NCBI GenBank assembly: GCA_041574955.1
Contig: JBFGNS010000043.1
Coordinates: forward strand, 1 to 27,029
DNA length: 27,029 bases
Source: CALZJC01 sp041574955
Lineage (GTDB): Bacteria > Acidobacteriota > Thermoanaerobaculia > Multivoradales > JAHEKO01
Direction: 5' to 3'
The notes beneath the pieces are model-generated. The model was not told where the DNA came from. It saw only the letters and a list, made by a program, of their open reading frames with translations, and made no database searches. Every line of letters begins with the position of its first letter. Positions within the stretch are counted from its first letter, which is position 1. Shown piece after piece: positions 15,377 through 23,763 of the stretch. The translations under genes and the position numbers were made by a program.

Positions 15377-18316
15377 TCAGTCGAGAGTCAGCCGCACGCC
15401 CCACTGGTACTGCCGCTGCTCGGTCGCCAGGAAGTCCGCGATGCCGAACTCCACGTTGCCGGCCTGCGCCTGGCTGCTGCCGACGGCGAAGCTGTTGTCG
15501 TCGAACAGGTTGAACGCCTCGACGAACAGCTCGGCTCCGTAGCGGTCGGCGAACTCGAACTCCTTGGAGACCCGCAGGTTGACGGTGGTGATCGACTCGT
15601 TGCGCTCGGCGTTGCGGCCCTGCAGCTGGCCGCCGATCACACCGCGCGCCGCCGGACCGTTGGCGCCCGGGTAGTTGTGGTAGTTGAACGCCGGATCGAC
15701 CACCGTCCAGGGCGTCCCCGAGCGGTACTCGGCGCCGCCGCTGACCCGGAAGCCGAACGGCAGGTCGGCCAGCCCGCTGACCACCACGCGGTGCTCGACG
15801 TCGCGGTCCGACGGTCCCCAGTCGTAGCGCAGGTCGGTCGGATCGGTGATTGTCACGCTGGTCGCGCTGCGCTCGTTGGAGTCGTCGTCCCTGTCCTCCG
15901 ACCAGGTGTAGTGCGCCTGCATCTGGTAGCGGCCGGTGTAGCGGCGCGCCGCCTTGAGGGTGACCGCCTGGTACTCCGAGCTGCCGTTGGACTTGCGCAC
16001 GAAGATGGTGTCGAAGGTCGGGTCCGGCCGGTTCCTCGCGTAGATCACCCGGCCGAGGCCGTCGTAGCCCGTGATGGCCCGGTTCAGGTCGTCGTTGCGC
16101 TGCAGCTTGTCGCCCTCGGCGTAGACCAGGTCGACACCGCCCGTCCAGGCGGCGGCGAGCTGCCGCTCGTAGCCCAGGTTGATGCGCAGCGTCTCGGCGT
16201 CCTCGAACCCCGGATCGAAGTAGGAGGTCGACGGAATGGTCTCGCGCGGCGGGTTGAAGTTGTCGATCGGCGTCCCCAGCGGCACGAAGCCGGCCTGCCC
16301 CGGCCGCACGGTGACGCGGCCGTAGTTGGGGAAGATGCCGTTCTCCTGGATCTGGCTGGCGTACAGCAGGGTCGGCGTACGGCCGGTGAACAGCCCGATG
16401 CCGCCGCGGAAGACCTGCTGTCCGGTGCCGCCCGGACTGTAGGCGAAGCCGATCCGGGGATCGATGTTGTTGGTGTCGTCCGGAATGCTGCGGCCGACCG
16501 GCAGCGCGTGCTCCAGGTTGGAGGGGCTGTAGGTGGCCTGCCAGCGGACGCCGTAGTTGACCGTCAGGCTGGGGTTCGGCCGCCAGCTGTCCTGGGCGAA
16601 GACGCTCAGCTGCTGCTGCGCCTCGTCGTAGTTGGGGAAGTTGACGTTGCCAAAGTAGATCCGCACCTGATCGGCGTTGTTGTTGAGGAAGTCGGTCATG
16701 GTGCGGAAGTCGTAGCGGCCGTCCAGGCTGCCGGCGAACAGCTGCTTCATGTTGTCGTCGGTGTAGTCGACGCCGAACTTGAGGTCGTGATCGCCGAACA
16801 GGTAGGAAAAGCCGTTGTAGAAGCTGAAGGTGTCGGTGTCGGCCAGGATCGGCAGGAAGTCGAACTTGCCGACGTCGTCGGAGGCGTTGAACGCGTCCGG
16901 GCCGCTGCCGCTGCGGAACCGGATCTGCGCCTCGATCGGCTCGCCGACGCGCTGCGAGGCGCGCCCCAGGTCGTCGTAGGCTGTCTGGGCGCGAAACTCG
17001 TTGACCATCGTCGGGCCGATCACCGATACCAGGGAGCCGACGAGGGCGTTGGTCTCCTCGGTCTTGAGCGACTCCTCGTCCTTGTAGGTGCTGGTGCGCT
17101 CGTAGTCGGTGTAGTTGAAGCGCAGCGTGGCTGAGTTGGAGTCGCTGAGCTGGGCATCCAGCTTGCCGAACAGGATGGTGTTGTCGACCGAGCGCACGAA
17201 CAGTCCGGTGGCGGTGCGGCCGTTCTTCGGATCGGGCGCCGCCACGCCGTCGCCGTTGGGCGCGTAGCCTTCGATCAGCGCCAGGAAGGCCGGGTTGGTC
17301 TGTCCGAGCAGCAGGATGGCGTCGTAGGCGCCGCGCGTCCGCAGGTCCTCCTGGAACGGCTCGTCGCGGGTGGTGCCGTCGTAGGCGAAGTAGAAGTGGA
17401 TCTTGTCCCGCTTCACCGGACCGCCGAGGGCGATGCCGTAGTTCTGGCGCTCGAACTCGTCGACCGGGGTGGACTCGGGCCGGCCGCGCGCCACGTCGAG
17501 CGGGCTGGCCGGGATGTCTTCCTTGAGCGAGTCGTCGGTGAACAGGTAGAAGGCGCTGCCCTTGAGGCTGTTGGTGCCGGACCGGGTGATGACGTTGATG
17601 TAGCCGCCGCCGCTCGCCCCGATCTCGGGGGCGAAGCCGCTGGTCACCACCTGGAACTCCTGCACCGACTCCTGGGCAACCACCAGACCGTCGTTCTCGG
17701 TCGCCTCGCCGCCGGTGCCGTAGCCGAAGAAGGCGTTCTTGCCGGAGGTGCCGTCGATGTTGAGGCCGGTGTAGATGCCGCGCTGGCCGGACATCGTGAC
17801 GAAGCCGCGCACCGGATCGTTCTGCACGGTCGGCGCCAGCAGGGCGAACTGCTTGAAGTCCCGGCCGAGGATCGGATAGGTCTCGATCTCCTCGCTGCCG
17901 ATGTAGGTGGCGGCCGCCGAGCGGCTCTGCTCGATGATCGCCGACGAGCTGACGGTGATCGCCTCGGCGACCGTGTCGAGCACCATCTTGATGGTGACGT
18001 CGACGGTCTGCCCGACGCGCACTCGCACGTTGTCGGCGCGTGCCTCGCGCATGCCGTCCATGTTCGCGATGACGGCGTAGACGGCCGGGTCCAGCGCGCG
18101 GGCCACGAAGAACCCGCTGTCGTTGGTGAACACCGTCCGGCTGTCGCCGGTCGCCGCGTTGAGCACCTCGACACCGACACCGGGCAGCGCCGCGTCGTCG
18201 GCGTCGGTCACGAACCCCTGGATGGTGCCGAGCACCGACTGCGCCTCGGCCATCGTCGCCAGGGCCAGCATCGCGGTCACCACCAGGACGACCGCCAGGA
18301 TCCGTTCACGCTTCAT
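15377..18316 (-). CDS. Oar-like TonB-dependent outer-membrane receptor (paralogue 1)
   Basis: This 979-residue protein has a signal peptide (1 to about 25, ending AEA-QS), a carboxypeptidase-regulatory-like Ig domain (about 27-115, TIQGFVTDADDAALPGV), a plug domain (about 118-250, with GRDFKQFALLAPTVQ, MSGQRGIYTGLNIDGT and GFAPEIGASGGGYINVITRSGTN) and a long beta-barrel ending in YQWGVRLTLD. This layout is typical of Oar/CarboxypepD-type receptors, common in Acidobacteriota and myxobacteria, which are thought to import oligosaccharides or peptides or act in adhesion. No TonB box is evident. An AGGAGGAA ribosome site precedes the ATG at 18316. It has its own promoter-like leader and terminator, so it is probably not co-transcribed with its paralogue. 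Substrate unknown. Confidence 0.93.
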   Translation of the reverse strand: MKRERILAVVLVVTAMLALATMAEAQSVLGTIQGFVTDADDAALPGVGVEVLNAATGDSRTVFTNDSGFFVARALDPAVYAVIANMDGMREARADNVRVRVGQTVDVTIKMVLDTVAEAITVSSSAIIEQSRSAAATYIGSEEIETYPILGRDFKQFALLAPTVQNDPVRGFVTMSGQRGIYTGLNIDGTSGKNAFFGYGTGGEATENDGLVVAQESVQEFQVVTSGFAPEIGASGGGYINVITRSGTNSLKGSAFYLFTDDSLKEDIPASPLDVARGRPESTPVDEFERQNYGIALGGPVKRDKIHFYFAYDGTTRDEPFQEDLRTRGAYDAILLLGQTNPAFLALIEGYAPNGDGVAAPDPKNGRTATGLFVRSVDNTILFGKLDAQLSDSNSATLRFNYTDYERTSTYKDEESLKTEETNALVGSLVSVIGPTMVNEFRAQTAYDDLGRASQRVGEPIEAQIRFRSGSGPDAFNASDDVGKFDFLPILADTDTFSFYNGFSYLFGDHDLKFGVDYTDDNMKQLFAGSLDGRYDFRTMTDFLNNNADQVRIYFGNVNFPNYDEAQQQLSVFAQDSWRPNPSLTVNYGVRWQATYSPSNLEHALPVGRSIPDDTNNIDPRIGFAYSPGGTGQQVFRGGIGLFTGRTPTLLYASQIQENGIFPNYGRVTVRPGQAGFVPLGTPIDNFNPPRETIPSTSYFDPGFEDAETLRINLGYERQLAAAWTGGVDLVYAEGDKLQRNDDLNRAITGYDGLGRVIYARNRPDPTFDTIFVRKSNGSSEYQAVTLKAARRYTGRYQMQAHYTWSEDRDDDSNERSATSVTITDPTDLRYDWGPSDRDVEHRVVVSGLADLPFGFRVSGGAEYRSGTPWTVVDPAFNYHNYPGANGPAARGVIGGQLQGRNAERNESITTVNLRVSKEFEFADRYGAELFVEAFNLFDDNSFAVGSSQAQAGNVEFGIADFLATEQRQYQWGVRLTLD

Positions 18317-18656
18317 GAAGACTCTTCCTCCTTTGGACCGGCGTCAGCGCGCCTGCCGGCCAATCCGTTGGATCAGATCCCGCGGTCCACGGCGCGCCGG
18401 CGCCCGCGGAGTGGAAACAAACCAGTCGGACCAGGTACTGGCTGGCCGGGCCCACGGCGGGCAGCGGCCGAGCTCGTCGAGGAGGGAACTCTACACCATC
18501 TACCGGTCTGTCAAGCTGCCCGAAGCGGACCGGTCCTGGTCGACCGTACGCCCCCCGGCGGCAGGCCGCCACGGGCCGTCCGAGCCCCGCCGCGGAGCGA
18601 TGAAAGCGCCCTTTCCTGCGGCCGGCCGGTGACCCGCGCCGGCCGCGGGCGGCTCC
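18317..18656 (-). other. Leader and promoter region of receptor 1
   Basis: There is no gene in this stretch between the receptor 1 start and the receptor 2 terminator. It holds the leader of about 170 nt. CCTCCTTTGGACCG at 18327-18340 (plus-strand reading) contains the ribosome site and is identical to 18 of 18 context-equivalent positions' core before receptor 2 over 14 nt. A promoter-like pair lies at 18488-18514. No RNA gene or riboswitch was recognised. Confidence 0.6.
18488..18514 (-). promoter_or_regulatory. Probable promoter of receptor 1
   Basis: On the minus strand TTGACA (18514-18509) is followed after 15 bp by TAGAGT (18493-18488). The spacing is short of ideal, but the -10 context TGTAGAGTTC is shared with the receptor 2 upstream region at nearly the same distance from the start codon. 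Confidence 0.45.
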
Positions 18657-18687
18657 AAGAAAAAAGGGCCTCCCGCGAGGGAGGCCC
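18657..18687 (-). terminator. Intrinsic terminator of the second Oar-like receptor gene
   Basis: GGGCCTCCC and GGGAGGCCC (18666-18687) pair around a GCGA loop. On the minus strand the stem is followed by TTTTTTCTT. It lies about 50 nt past the receptor 2 stop. Confidence 0.85.
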
Positions 18688-18737
18688 GGAAGAAACCGCG
18701 CGCGGAGCGGCGCACCGCCCCGCGCCGGGGTTGTCCG

Positions 18738-21662
18738 CTAGTTGAAGCTCAACCGGACGCCGAACTGCGTCTGGCGCTGCGAGTTGACCCGGATATCGGC
18801 CAGCCCGAAGGTCGAGCTGGTGGGATCGCGCTCGACATCGGAGGAAAAGCCGGTACCGACCGCGAACGCCTGCTCGTCGAAGACGTTGAACACCTCGACG
18901 AAGAGGTCGATCTGGTAGTCGCCGACCTCGAAGAACTTGGACAGCCGGAGATCCAGGGTCTGGACAGACTCGCTGCGCTCGGTGTTGCGGCCCACGATGT
19001 TGCCGCTGGCATCCACCGCGTAGTCCGGCAGGCAGTCGAAGCCCAGGCGGCCAAAGCCGCAGTAGGCGAAGTCGACGCCCGAGTCGGTCTGCGTCCAGGG
19101 ACGGCCCGAGCGGTTCTCGAAGATGCCGCTGAGCTTGAAGTCCCACGGCAGCACGACGAAGCCGGTGATCAGGAACCGGCTCTCCACGTCGCGATCCGAC
19201 AGGCCCCAGTCGTACATCGGGTCCCACAGGCTGCGGTCGGCGCCGCCCTTGCTGATGGTGACGCCGGTGGCGCTGCGCTCGTTGGAATCGGTGTCCTTGT
19301 CCTCGGACCAGGTGTAGTGGGCCTGCAGCTGGTAGCGGCCGTTGAACCGCTTGCCGAGCTTCAAGGTCAGCGCCTGGTACTCGGACTCGCCGATCGACTG
19401 GCGGGTGAGCTGCTCGTCGAACGCCGGGTTGGCGCGCGTCGAGGAGTTGACCGGCCGGCCGAACGCGTCGAGCGTGAAGGTGCGGTTGATGTCGATGTTG
19501 GTCTGCAGGTTCTTGCCCTCGGCGTAGACCAGATCGACGCCGGCCGTCCAGCCGGTGCCCACCTGGCGCTCATAGCCGACGTTGAAGCGGGTGAACTCGG
19601 CATCCTGGAAGCTCGGATCGACGAAGCCGACCGACGGGATGGTCCCGCGTGGCGGGTTCTCGTTGTCGATCGGCGTGCCGAGCGGCACGTGGCCGACGTC
19701 GCCCGGGCTCACGAAGACGCGCCCGAAGTTCGGGAACAGCCCGTTCTCCTGCACCTGGCTGGCGAACAGCAAGCTGGGAGTGCGGCCGTGGAAGACGCCC
19801 AAGCCGCCGCGGATGACCTGAGAGCCGTCACCCTTGGGCGAGTAGGCGAAGCCGAGCCGCGGCTCCAGGTTCTCGTCGTCGGGTATATCGCGCGCCTGCG
19901 GCAGCAGGTGCTGGAGGTTGTCCGGGTTGTAGGTGCCGTTGAAGCGCAGGCCGTAGCTGACCGTCAGCTTCTCGTTCGGCCGGAAAGTGTCCTGGGCGTA
20001 GATCCCGATCAGCTCCTGGGTCTCGTCGAAGTTCGGGAAGGTGACGTCGCCGAAGTAGATGCGTACGCCGATGTCCTCGTTGCGCAGGAACGCGGCGACG
20101 TTGGCGAAGTCGTAGCGGCCGTCCTTGGAGCCGGCGAACAGCTGCTTGAGGTCGTCCTCCGAGTAGTCGATGCCGAACTTCAGGTCGTGGTTGCCGAACA
20201 GGTACGAGAAGTTGTCCTGGAACTGCAGCTTGACCTCCTCGACGAAGATCGGCAGGAAGTCGAACTTGCCGATGTCGTCGCGGCCCTCGCTACGGCTGCG
20301 GAAGCGGATCTGCGCCTCGACCGGCTCGCCGACGCGCTGCGACAGACGGTCGAGGTTGTCCTCGGCGAGCTGGATGCGCGCCTCGTTGACCGCGTTCGAG
20401 CCGTGCAGCGACACCAGCGAGGCGACCAGCGATTGGGTGTCCTCGAGCTTCTGGGACTCCTCGTCCTTGAAGCCGCTGATGCGCTCGTAGTCGGTCAGGT
20501 TCAGCCGCACCGAACCGCTCACGGAGTCGGTGAACTGGTGGTCGATCTTGCCGAACAGGATGAGGTTCGAGACCTCGCGGTTGTACAGCAGGGTCGCCGT
20601 GCCGTCCGAGTTACGGGTGTAGCCGTCCACCAGGCTGGTGAAGCCGCGCGCCAGGATCGCGTCGTAGGCGCCGACGGTGTTCAGGGTGTCGGCACCCGGC
20701 TCGGTGCGATCGGTCTCGTCGTAGGAGAAGAAGAAGTGGGTGCGGTCCTTCTTGATCGGACCGCCGATCGACAGGCCCCAGTTGTTGCGCTCGAAGTCGC
20801 TCACCGAGATCGGCGTGGTGCGGCCCTGGAACTTGTCGAGCGGCGAGCGCTCGAGGTCCGAGGCGCCGGACTGGTCGCGGTAGAAGTAGAACGCCGAGCC
20901 GCTCAGCGTGTTGGTGCCCGACTTGGTGACGACGTTGACGTAGCCGCCGCCGTTGGCGCCGTACTCGGGCGCGAAGCCGGAGGTCACCACCTGGAACTCC
21001 TGCACGGTGTCCTGGGCGACCACCAGGCCGTCGTTCTCGGTGGCCTCACCGCCGACGCCGTAGCCGAAGAACGCGCTCTTGTAGTCGGTGCCGTCGATGT
21101 TGAGACCGGAGTAGATGCCGCGCTGGCCGCTCATCGTGATGAAGCCGCGGTCGGTGTCGGCCTGCACCGTCGGCGCCAGCAGGGCGAACGCCTTGAAGTC
21201 ACGGCCGACGATCGGCAGCGACTCGATCTCCTCCTCGCTCAGGTACGAGGCGGCGCTGGTACGGCTGGTCTCGATCGCCGGCGCCTCGGAGGTGACGGTG
21301 ATCGCCTCGGCGACCGTTTCGGGCGCGATCTTGAGGTTGATGTCGAGGATCTGCCCGACCAGCAGCTTGATGCCCTCGGCCCGTCCGGTCGCCATGCCCT
21401 CGAGGGCGGCCGTTACGTCGTAGCTGCCGGGGTCGAGCGCCCGAGCGGCGTAGAAGCCGGTGTCGTTGGTGAACACCGTACGCTCGGCGCCGGTCTGGAC
21501 GTTGCGCACGGTGATGGTGACACCGGGAACGCCACTGCCCTCGGCGTCGGTGACGTAGCCCTGGATGGTGCCGCGCACCGACTGGGCCTGGAGCGGCGTC
21601 ACCAGGATCAGCGTTGCGGCCATCAGCAGGATGACCGTCAGGGTTCGCGATCGCCTAATCAA
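18738..21662 (-). CDS. Oar-like TonB-dependent outer-membrane receptor (paralogue 2)
   Basis: This 974-residue protein has the same plan as its neighbour: signal peptide (1 to about 26, LVTPLQA-QS), carboxypeptidase-regulatory domain (about 28-115, TIQGYVTDAEGSGVPGV), plug (GRDFKAFALLAPTVQ, MSGQRGIYSGLNIDGT, GFAPEYGANGGGYVNVVTKSG) and a barrel ending in QFGVRLSFN. Long shared strings such as GGEATENDGLVVAQ show a tandem duplication, while barrel loops have diverged, suggesting different ligands. The start is TTG at 21662: it lies 5 nt after AAGGAGG and opens a proper signal peptide. The frame stays open another 101 codons upstream, but that part shows no signal and overlaps the promoter region, so I excluded it. 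Substrate unknown. Confidence 0.92.
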   Translation of the reverse strand: MIRRSRTLTVILLMAATLILVTPLQAQSVRGTIQGYVTDAEGSGVPGVTITVRNVQTGAERTVFTNDTGFYAARALDPGSYDVTAALEGMATGRAEGIKLLVGQILDINLKIAPETVAEAITVTSEAPAIETSRTSAASYLSEEEIESLPIVGRDFKAFALLAPTVQADTDRGFITMSGQRGIYSGLNIDGTDYKSAFFGYGVGGEATENDGLVVAQDTVQEFQVVTSGFAPEYGANGGGYVNVVTKSGTNTLSGSAFYFYRDQSGASDLERSPLDKFQGRTTPISVSDFERNNWGLSIGGPIKKDRTHFFFSYDETDRTEPGADTLNTVGAYDAILARGFTSLVDGYTRNSDGTATLLYNREVSNLILFGKIDHQFTDSVSGSVRLNLTDYERISGFKDEESQKLEDTQSLVASLVSLHGSNAVNEARIQLAEDNLDRLSQRVGEPVEAQIRFRSRSEGRDDIGKFDFLPIFVEEVKLQFQDNFSYLFGNHDLKFGIDYSEDDLKQLFAGSKDGRYDFANVAAFLRNEDIGVRIYFGDVTFPNFDETQELIGIYAQDTFRPNEKLTVSYGLRFNGTYNPDNLQHLLPQARDIPDDENLEPRLGFAYSPKGDGSQVIRGGLGVFHGRTPSLLFASQVQENGLFPNFGRVFVSPGDVGHVPLGTPIDNENPPRGTIPSVGFVDPSFQDAEFTRFNVGYERQVGTGWTAGVDLVYAEGKNLQTNIDINRTFTLDAFGRPVNSSTRANPAFDEQLTRQSIGESEYQALTLKLGKRFNGRYQLQAHYTWSEDKDTDSNERSATGVTISKGGADRSLWDPMYDWGLSDRDVESRFLITGFVVLPWDFKLSGIFENRSGRPWTQTDSGVDFAYCGFGRLGFDCLPDYAVDASGNIVGRNTERSESVQTLDLRLSKFFEVGDYQIDLFVEVFNVFDEQAFAVGTGFSSDVERDPTSSTFGLADIRVNSQRQTQFGVRLSFN

Positions 21663-21825
21663 CTTTGCCTCCTTTGGACCGTCGGTTGGCACCGTCGGCC
21701 GGCCGTTGAACTGAATCCGCGAACCACTGCCTAGCAGGCGCCCGCAGACGGATACTCGGATTGATGCAAAAGTAGTCGCATGCCGTCCCGCGCGAGGCGG
21801 CTTGGCCGAACTCTTCGAGGGCTGA

Positions 21826-21831
21826 AGTCTA
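21826..21831 (-). promoter_or_regulatory. -10-like element of receptor 2
   Basis: TAGACT in the context TTGTAGACTTC lies 164 nt upstream of the start codon, matching TGTAGAGTTC at 172 nt before receptor 1. No good -35 is seen. Confidence 0.35.
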
Positions 21832-22019
21832 CAACAGCGTGCTTGCGAAGCGCCCCTGCGCAAGACCCTCTTCGGCGCCCTGGCCGCCGCTCCGCACATA
21901 TCCCGCCCGCCCCGGCCGGCTCGCCACGCTCGGCAAAGCCGCGCCGGGTCGCGGCTAAGCGTCACAGGCGCAACCAGTTGCGTCGCGAGCCGCGATCGGC
22001 CTGGCGTTTCCGCCCGGCC

Positions 22020-22047
22020 GATTCAAGAATCAGGATTCAAGAACACG
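22020..22047. repeat. Two direct repeats of 14 bp
   Basis: GATTCAAGAATCAG (22020-22033) is followed directly by GATTCAAGAACACG (22034-22047), identical over the first 10 bases. Meaning unknown; it could be a regulator half-site pair or slippage product. Confidence 0.5.
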
Positions 22048-22174
22048 AATTGACCTCGGGACACCGCCGCGAGGGAGCGGCGGAAAAAGGACCGGCCGGG
22101 AGCGGCGAACGGACGGCCCGCTCGACGGTGGGGCCGGGCCTCGGGGAGGCGGAGCGGCGCCAGCCCGGTGGGCC

Positions 22175-22624
22175 TCAGCCGCGCCCGGTCGAGCCGAATC
22201 CACCCGCGCCCCTGGCGGTCGGGCCGAGCTCGTCCGCCTCCTCCACCACTACCCGCGCCACCGGCGCCACCACCAGCTGGGCGACGCGCTCGCCGCGCCG
22301 CAGCCGGTACGCCTCGCGACCGAGGTTGACGAGCGCCACCTTGAGCTCGCCGCGGTAGTCGCTGTCGATCGTACCGGGCGCGTTGACCACCGTCACGCCG
22401 TGGCGCGCCGCCAGCCCCGAGCGCGGCCGCACCTGCCCCTCGTAGCCGGCGGGCAGCTCGATCGCGAAGCCGGTGGGCACCAGCAACCGGTCACCGGGCG
22501 CCAGCTCGGCGGCCGCCGCAGCGCGCAGGTCGAGCCCGGCGCTGCCCGCCGACGCCGCCGACGGCAGCGCCAGACCGGCGCCGTGGGCCAGCCGCCGGAA
22601 GCGGACCTTGACCGGATCGGCCAC
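22175..22624 (-). CDS. dut: Deoxyuridine 5'-triphosphate nucleotidohydrolase (dUTPase)
   Basis: dUTPase hydrolyses dUTP to dUMP and pyrophosphate, keeping uracil out of DNA and supplying dTMP synthesis. All five trimeric dUTPase motifs are present in this 149-residue protein: AGLDL (29-33), RPRSGLAARHG (66-76), NAPGTIDSDYRGE (81-93), GERVAQLVV (110-118) and the C-terminal arm RGAGGFGSTG. Length is typical. The start is GTG at 22624, with GGGAG a few nt upstream. It lies 12 nt after the last pseudopilin gene on the same strand and so is probably carried on the secretion operon transcript, a functional mismatch that may simply reflect dense packing. Confidence 0.96.
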   Translation of the reverse strand: MADPVKVRFRRLAHGAGLALPSAASAGSAGLDLRAAAAAELAPGDRLLVPTGFAIELPAGYEGQVRPRSGLAARHGVTVVNAPGTIDSDYRGELKVALVNLGREAYRLRRGERVAQLVVAPVARVVVEEADELGPTARGAGGFGSTGRG

Positions 22625-22636
22625 GGACTCCCAGGC

Positions 22637-23338
22637 TCAGCCCAGCGGCTGCTGCCGCCGCGTGCTGCCGGGGAGCGGCTGCCCGGGCTGCTGCTGGCCC
22701 GGAGGCAGGCCCTGCGGCGGCTGGAGGTCCTCGCGGAACGGCTTGCCGACCCACTCGCTGGTGGCGCGCGGCACGTTGAGGGTGGCGGGATCGACCGCCG
22801 CTACCGGCACCAGGTCGACCGTGAACATCCACTGCTTGTAGCTCGAGCCGCCGAGAAAGCTGCGTTTCCCCTGTCCATCGCTGCGACTGTGGACACCGAC
22901 GATCGGACCGCTGGTCCGGATCCGCCCCTCGTCCCGCCCGTCCCGACCCTGGCTCGGCGCGCCGCCGGCCTCGGGAGCCACAACCGCCTGGCCGCGCTGA
23001 CCGGGCTGTTGGGCGGCCTGCGCGAAGATCAGACCCCAGCCGCCCTCCTCGTTCATCGGGTCGGTCCACAGCCGGCGGATGGAGCGCGGCCTCACCTCGA
23101 TGAGCTCGTCAAGGGTGTTCGGGAAGCGGCCGAACCGCATCTGGAAGACGCGGATCGCCTCGGCGTACTGCAGGCCACGGAAGATCAGCTCGCGCTCGCG
23201 CTCGCGCTGCATCACACCGCTCCACATCGGCAGCGCCGCCGCCACCAGCACGTTCATCACCGCCACGATGACCACCAGCGCCACCAGCGTGTAGCCGCCG
23301 GCCGGCTGCCGCCGGCCACGCTGCCGCCCGGTCACCAT
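22637..23338 (-). CDS. Pseudopilin-like protein lacking Glu5
   Basis: This 233-residue protein has a short basic leader followed by a prepilin-type segment: GGYTLVALVVIVAVMNVLVAAALP (hydrophobic stretch about 15-38). Cleavage would fall after Gly15. The usual glutamate at mature position 5 is alanine, as happens in tip-type minor pseudopilins such as GspK. The globular part (EAIRVFQMRFGRFPNTLDEL, LWTDPM, VHSRS...LGG..YKQW) resembles the two upstream pseudopilins, but a Gln/Gly/Arg-rich insert (about 108-140) and a Pro/Gln-rich tail make it longer. It overlaps the upstream gene by 7 bp (ATGGTGA). It probably caps or modifies a pseudopilus in a type II-like secretion machine. Confidence 0.85.
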   Translation of the reverse strand: MVTGRQRGRRQPAGGYTLVALVVIVAVMNVLVAAALPMWSGVMQRERERELIFRGLQYAEAIRVFQMRFGRFPNTLDELIEVRPRSIRRLWTDPMNEEGGWGLIFAQAAQQPGQRGQAVVAPEAGGAPSQGRDGRDEGRIRTSGPIVGVHSRSDGQGKRSFLGGSSYKQWMFTVDLVPVAAVDPATLNVPRATSEWVGKPFREDLQPPQGLPPGQQQPGQPLPGSTRRQQPLG

Positions 23339-23763
23339 TCGCTGTACGGGGTGCCGTCGAGGCTCAGGGCCGGCGACCCCGAGTGCACGTCGACGATCCC
23401 GGGCGCGCCGCCTTCCGGCAGATCGGTCTCGGCCGGCAAGGCGTCGGGGTCCAGCTCTTCGTAGACCACCTGCCAGGTCCCGGCGTCCTTGGTGATCGGA
23501 TCGACCGGAATGGCGCGCAGATAGCCCGCTTCCACCAGCGCCTCGAGACTCGGCGGGTAGTTGCCCTTGTCGGCGTAGTACTGGTCGATGACGTCGCGCA
23601 TTGCGCGCAGGTCGGTCTTGAGAACCGCCTCGGCGGCGCGCCGCGGCACGTTGCGCAGCGCCGGCAGGGCGATGGTCGCCAGGATGCCGATCACCGCGAT
23701 CACCACGATCAGCTCCAGCAGGGTGAAGCCGGCGCGCCGCCGCCGGGCCGGGATCGCGCCCAT
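23332..23763 (-). CDS. GspG-like pseudopilin (second of three)
   Basis: This 143-residue protein has leader MGAIPARRRRAG followed by FTLLELIVVIAVIGILATIALP, a textbook prepilin peptidase site with Glu5, then an amphipathic helix and a small globular domain containing GNYPPSLEALVEAGYLRAIPVDPIT and a C-terminal VDVHSGSPALSLDGTPYSEW. The prepilin peptidase, absent from this window, would cleave and methylate it. The ATG at 23763 shares its A with the TGA of the upstream pseudopilin (TGATG). The size and DP...T signature fit GspG-type major pseudopilins of type II-like systems. Which of the three is the major subunit is not certain. Confidence 0.9.
   Translation of the reverse strand: MGAIPARRRRAGFTLLELIVVIAVIGILATIALPALRNVPRRAAEAVLKTDLRAMRDVIDQYYADKGNYPPSLEALVEAGYLRAIPVDPITKDAGTWQVVYEELDPDALPAETDLPEGGAPGIVDVHSGSPALSLDGTPYSEW

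Larger units (their letters stand above)
21663..22174. other. 512-nt intergenic region upstream of receptor 2
   Basis: No gene is supported here. The part next to the receptor holds its leader (CCTCCTTTGGACCG at 21668-21681, the same 14 nt as before receptor 1) and a -10-like element at 21826-21831. Further out are a 14-bp palindrome (CGCAACCAGTTGCG, 21969-21982), two GATTCAAGAA direct repeats (22020-22043) and a short A-run at 22084-22088 that could end the dut transcript, although I see no convincing stem. Local base composition around 22020-22052 is notably AT-richer than its surroundings. Confidence 0.5.

Noticed and set aside
19317..21734. 805-codon open frame antisense to receptor 2, and similar long frames opposite most genes
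   Set aside because: High GC leaves antisense frames open. These are Val/Arg/His/Gln-rich mirror translations without signals, while the sense frames show clear domains.
21663..21965. 101-codon N-terminal extension of receptor 2
   Set aside because: It would bury the signal peptide inside the protein and cover the leader. TTG at 21662 has an ideal ribosome site.
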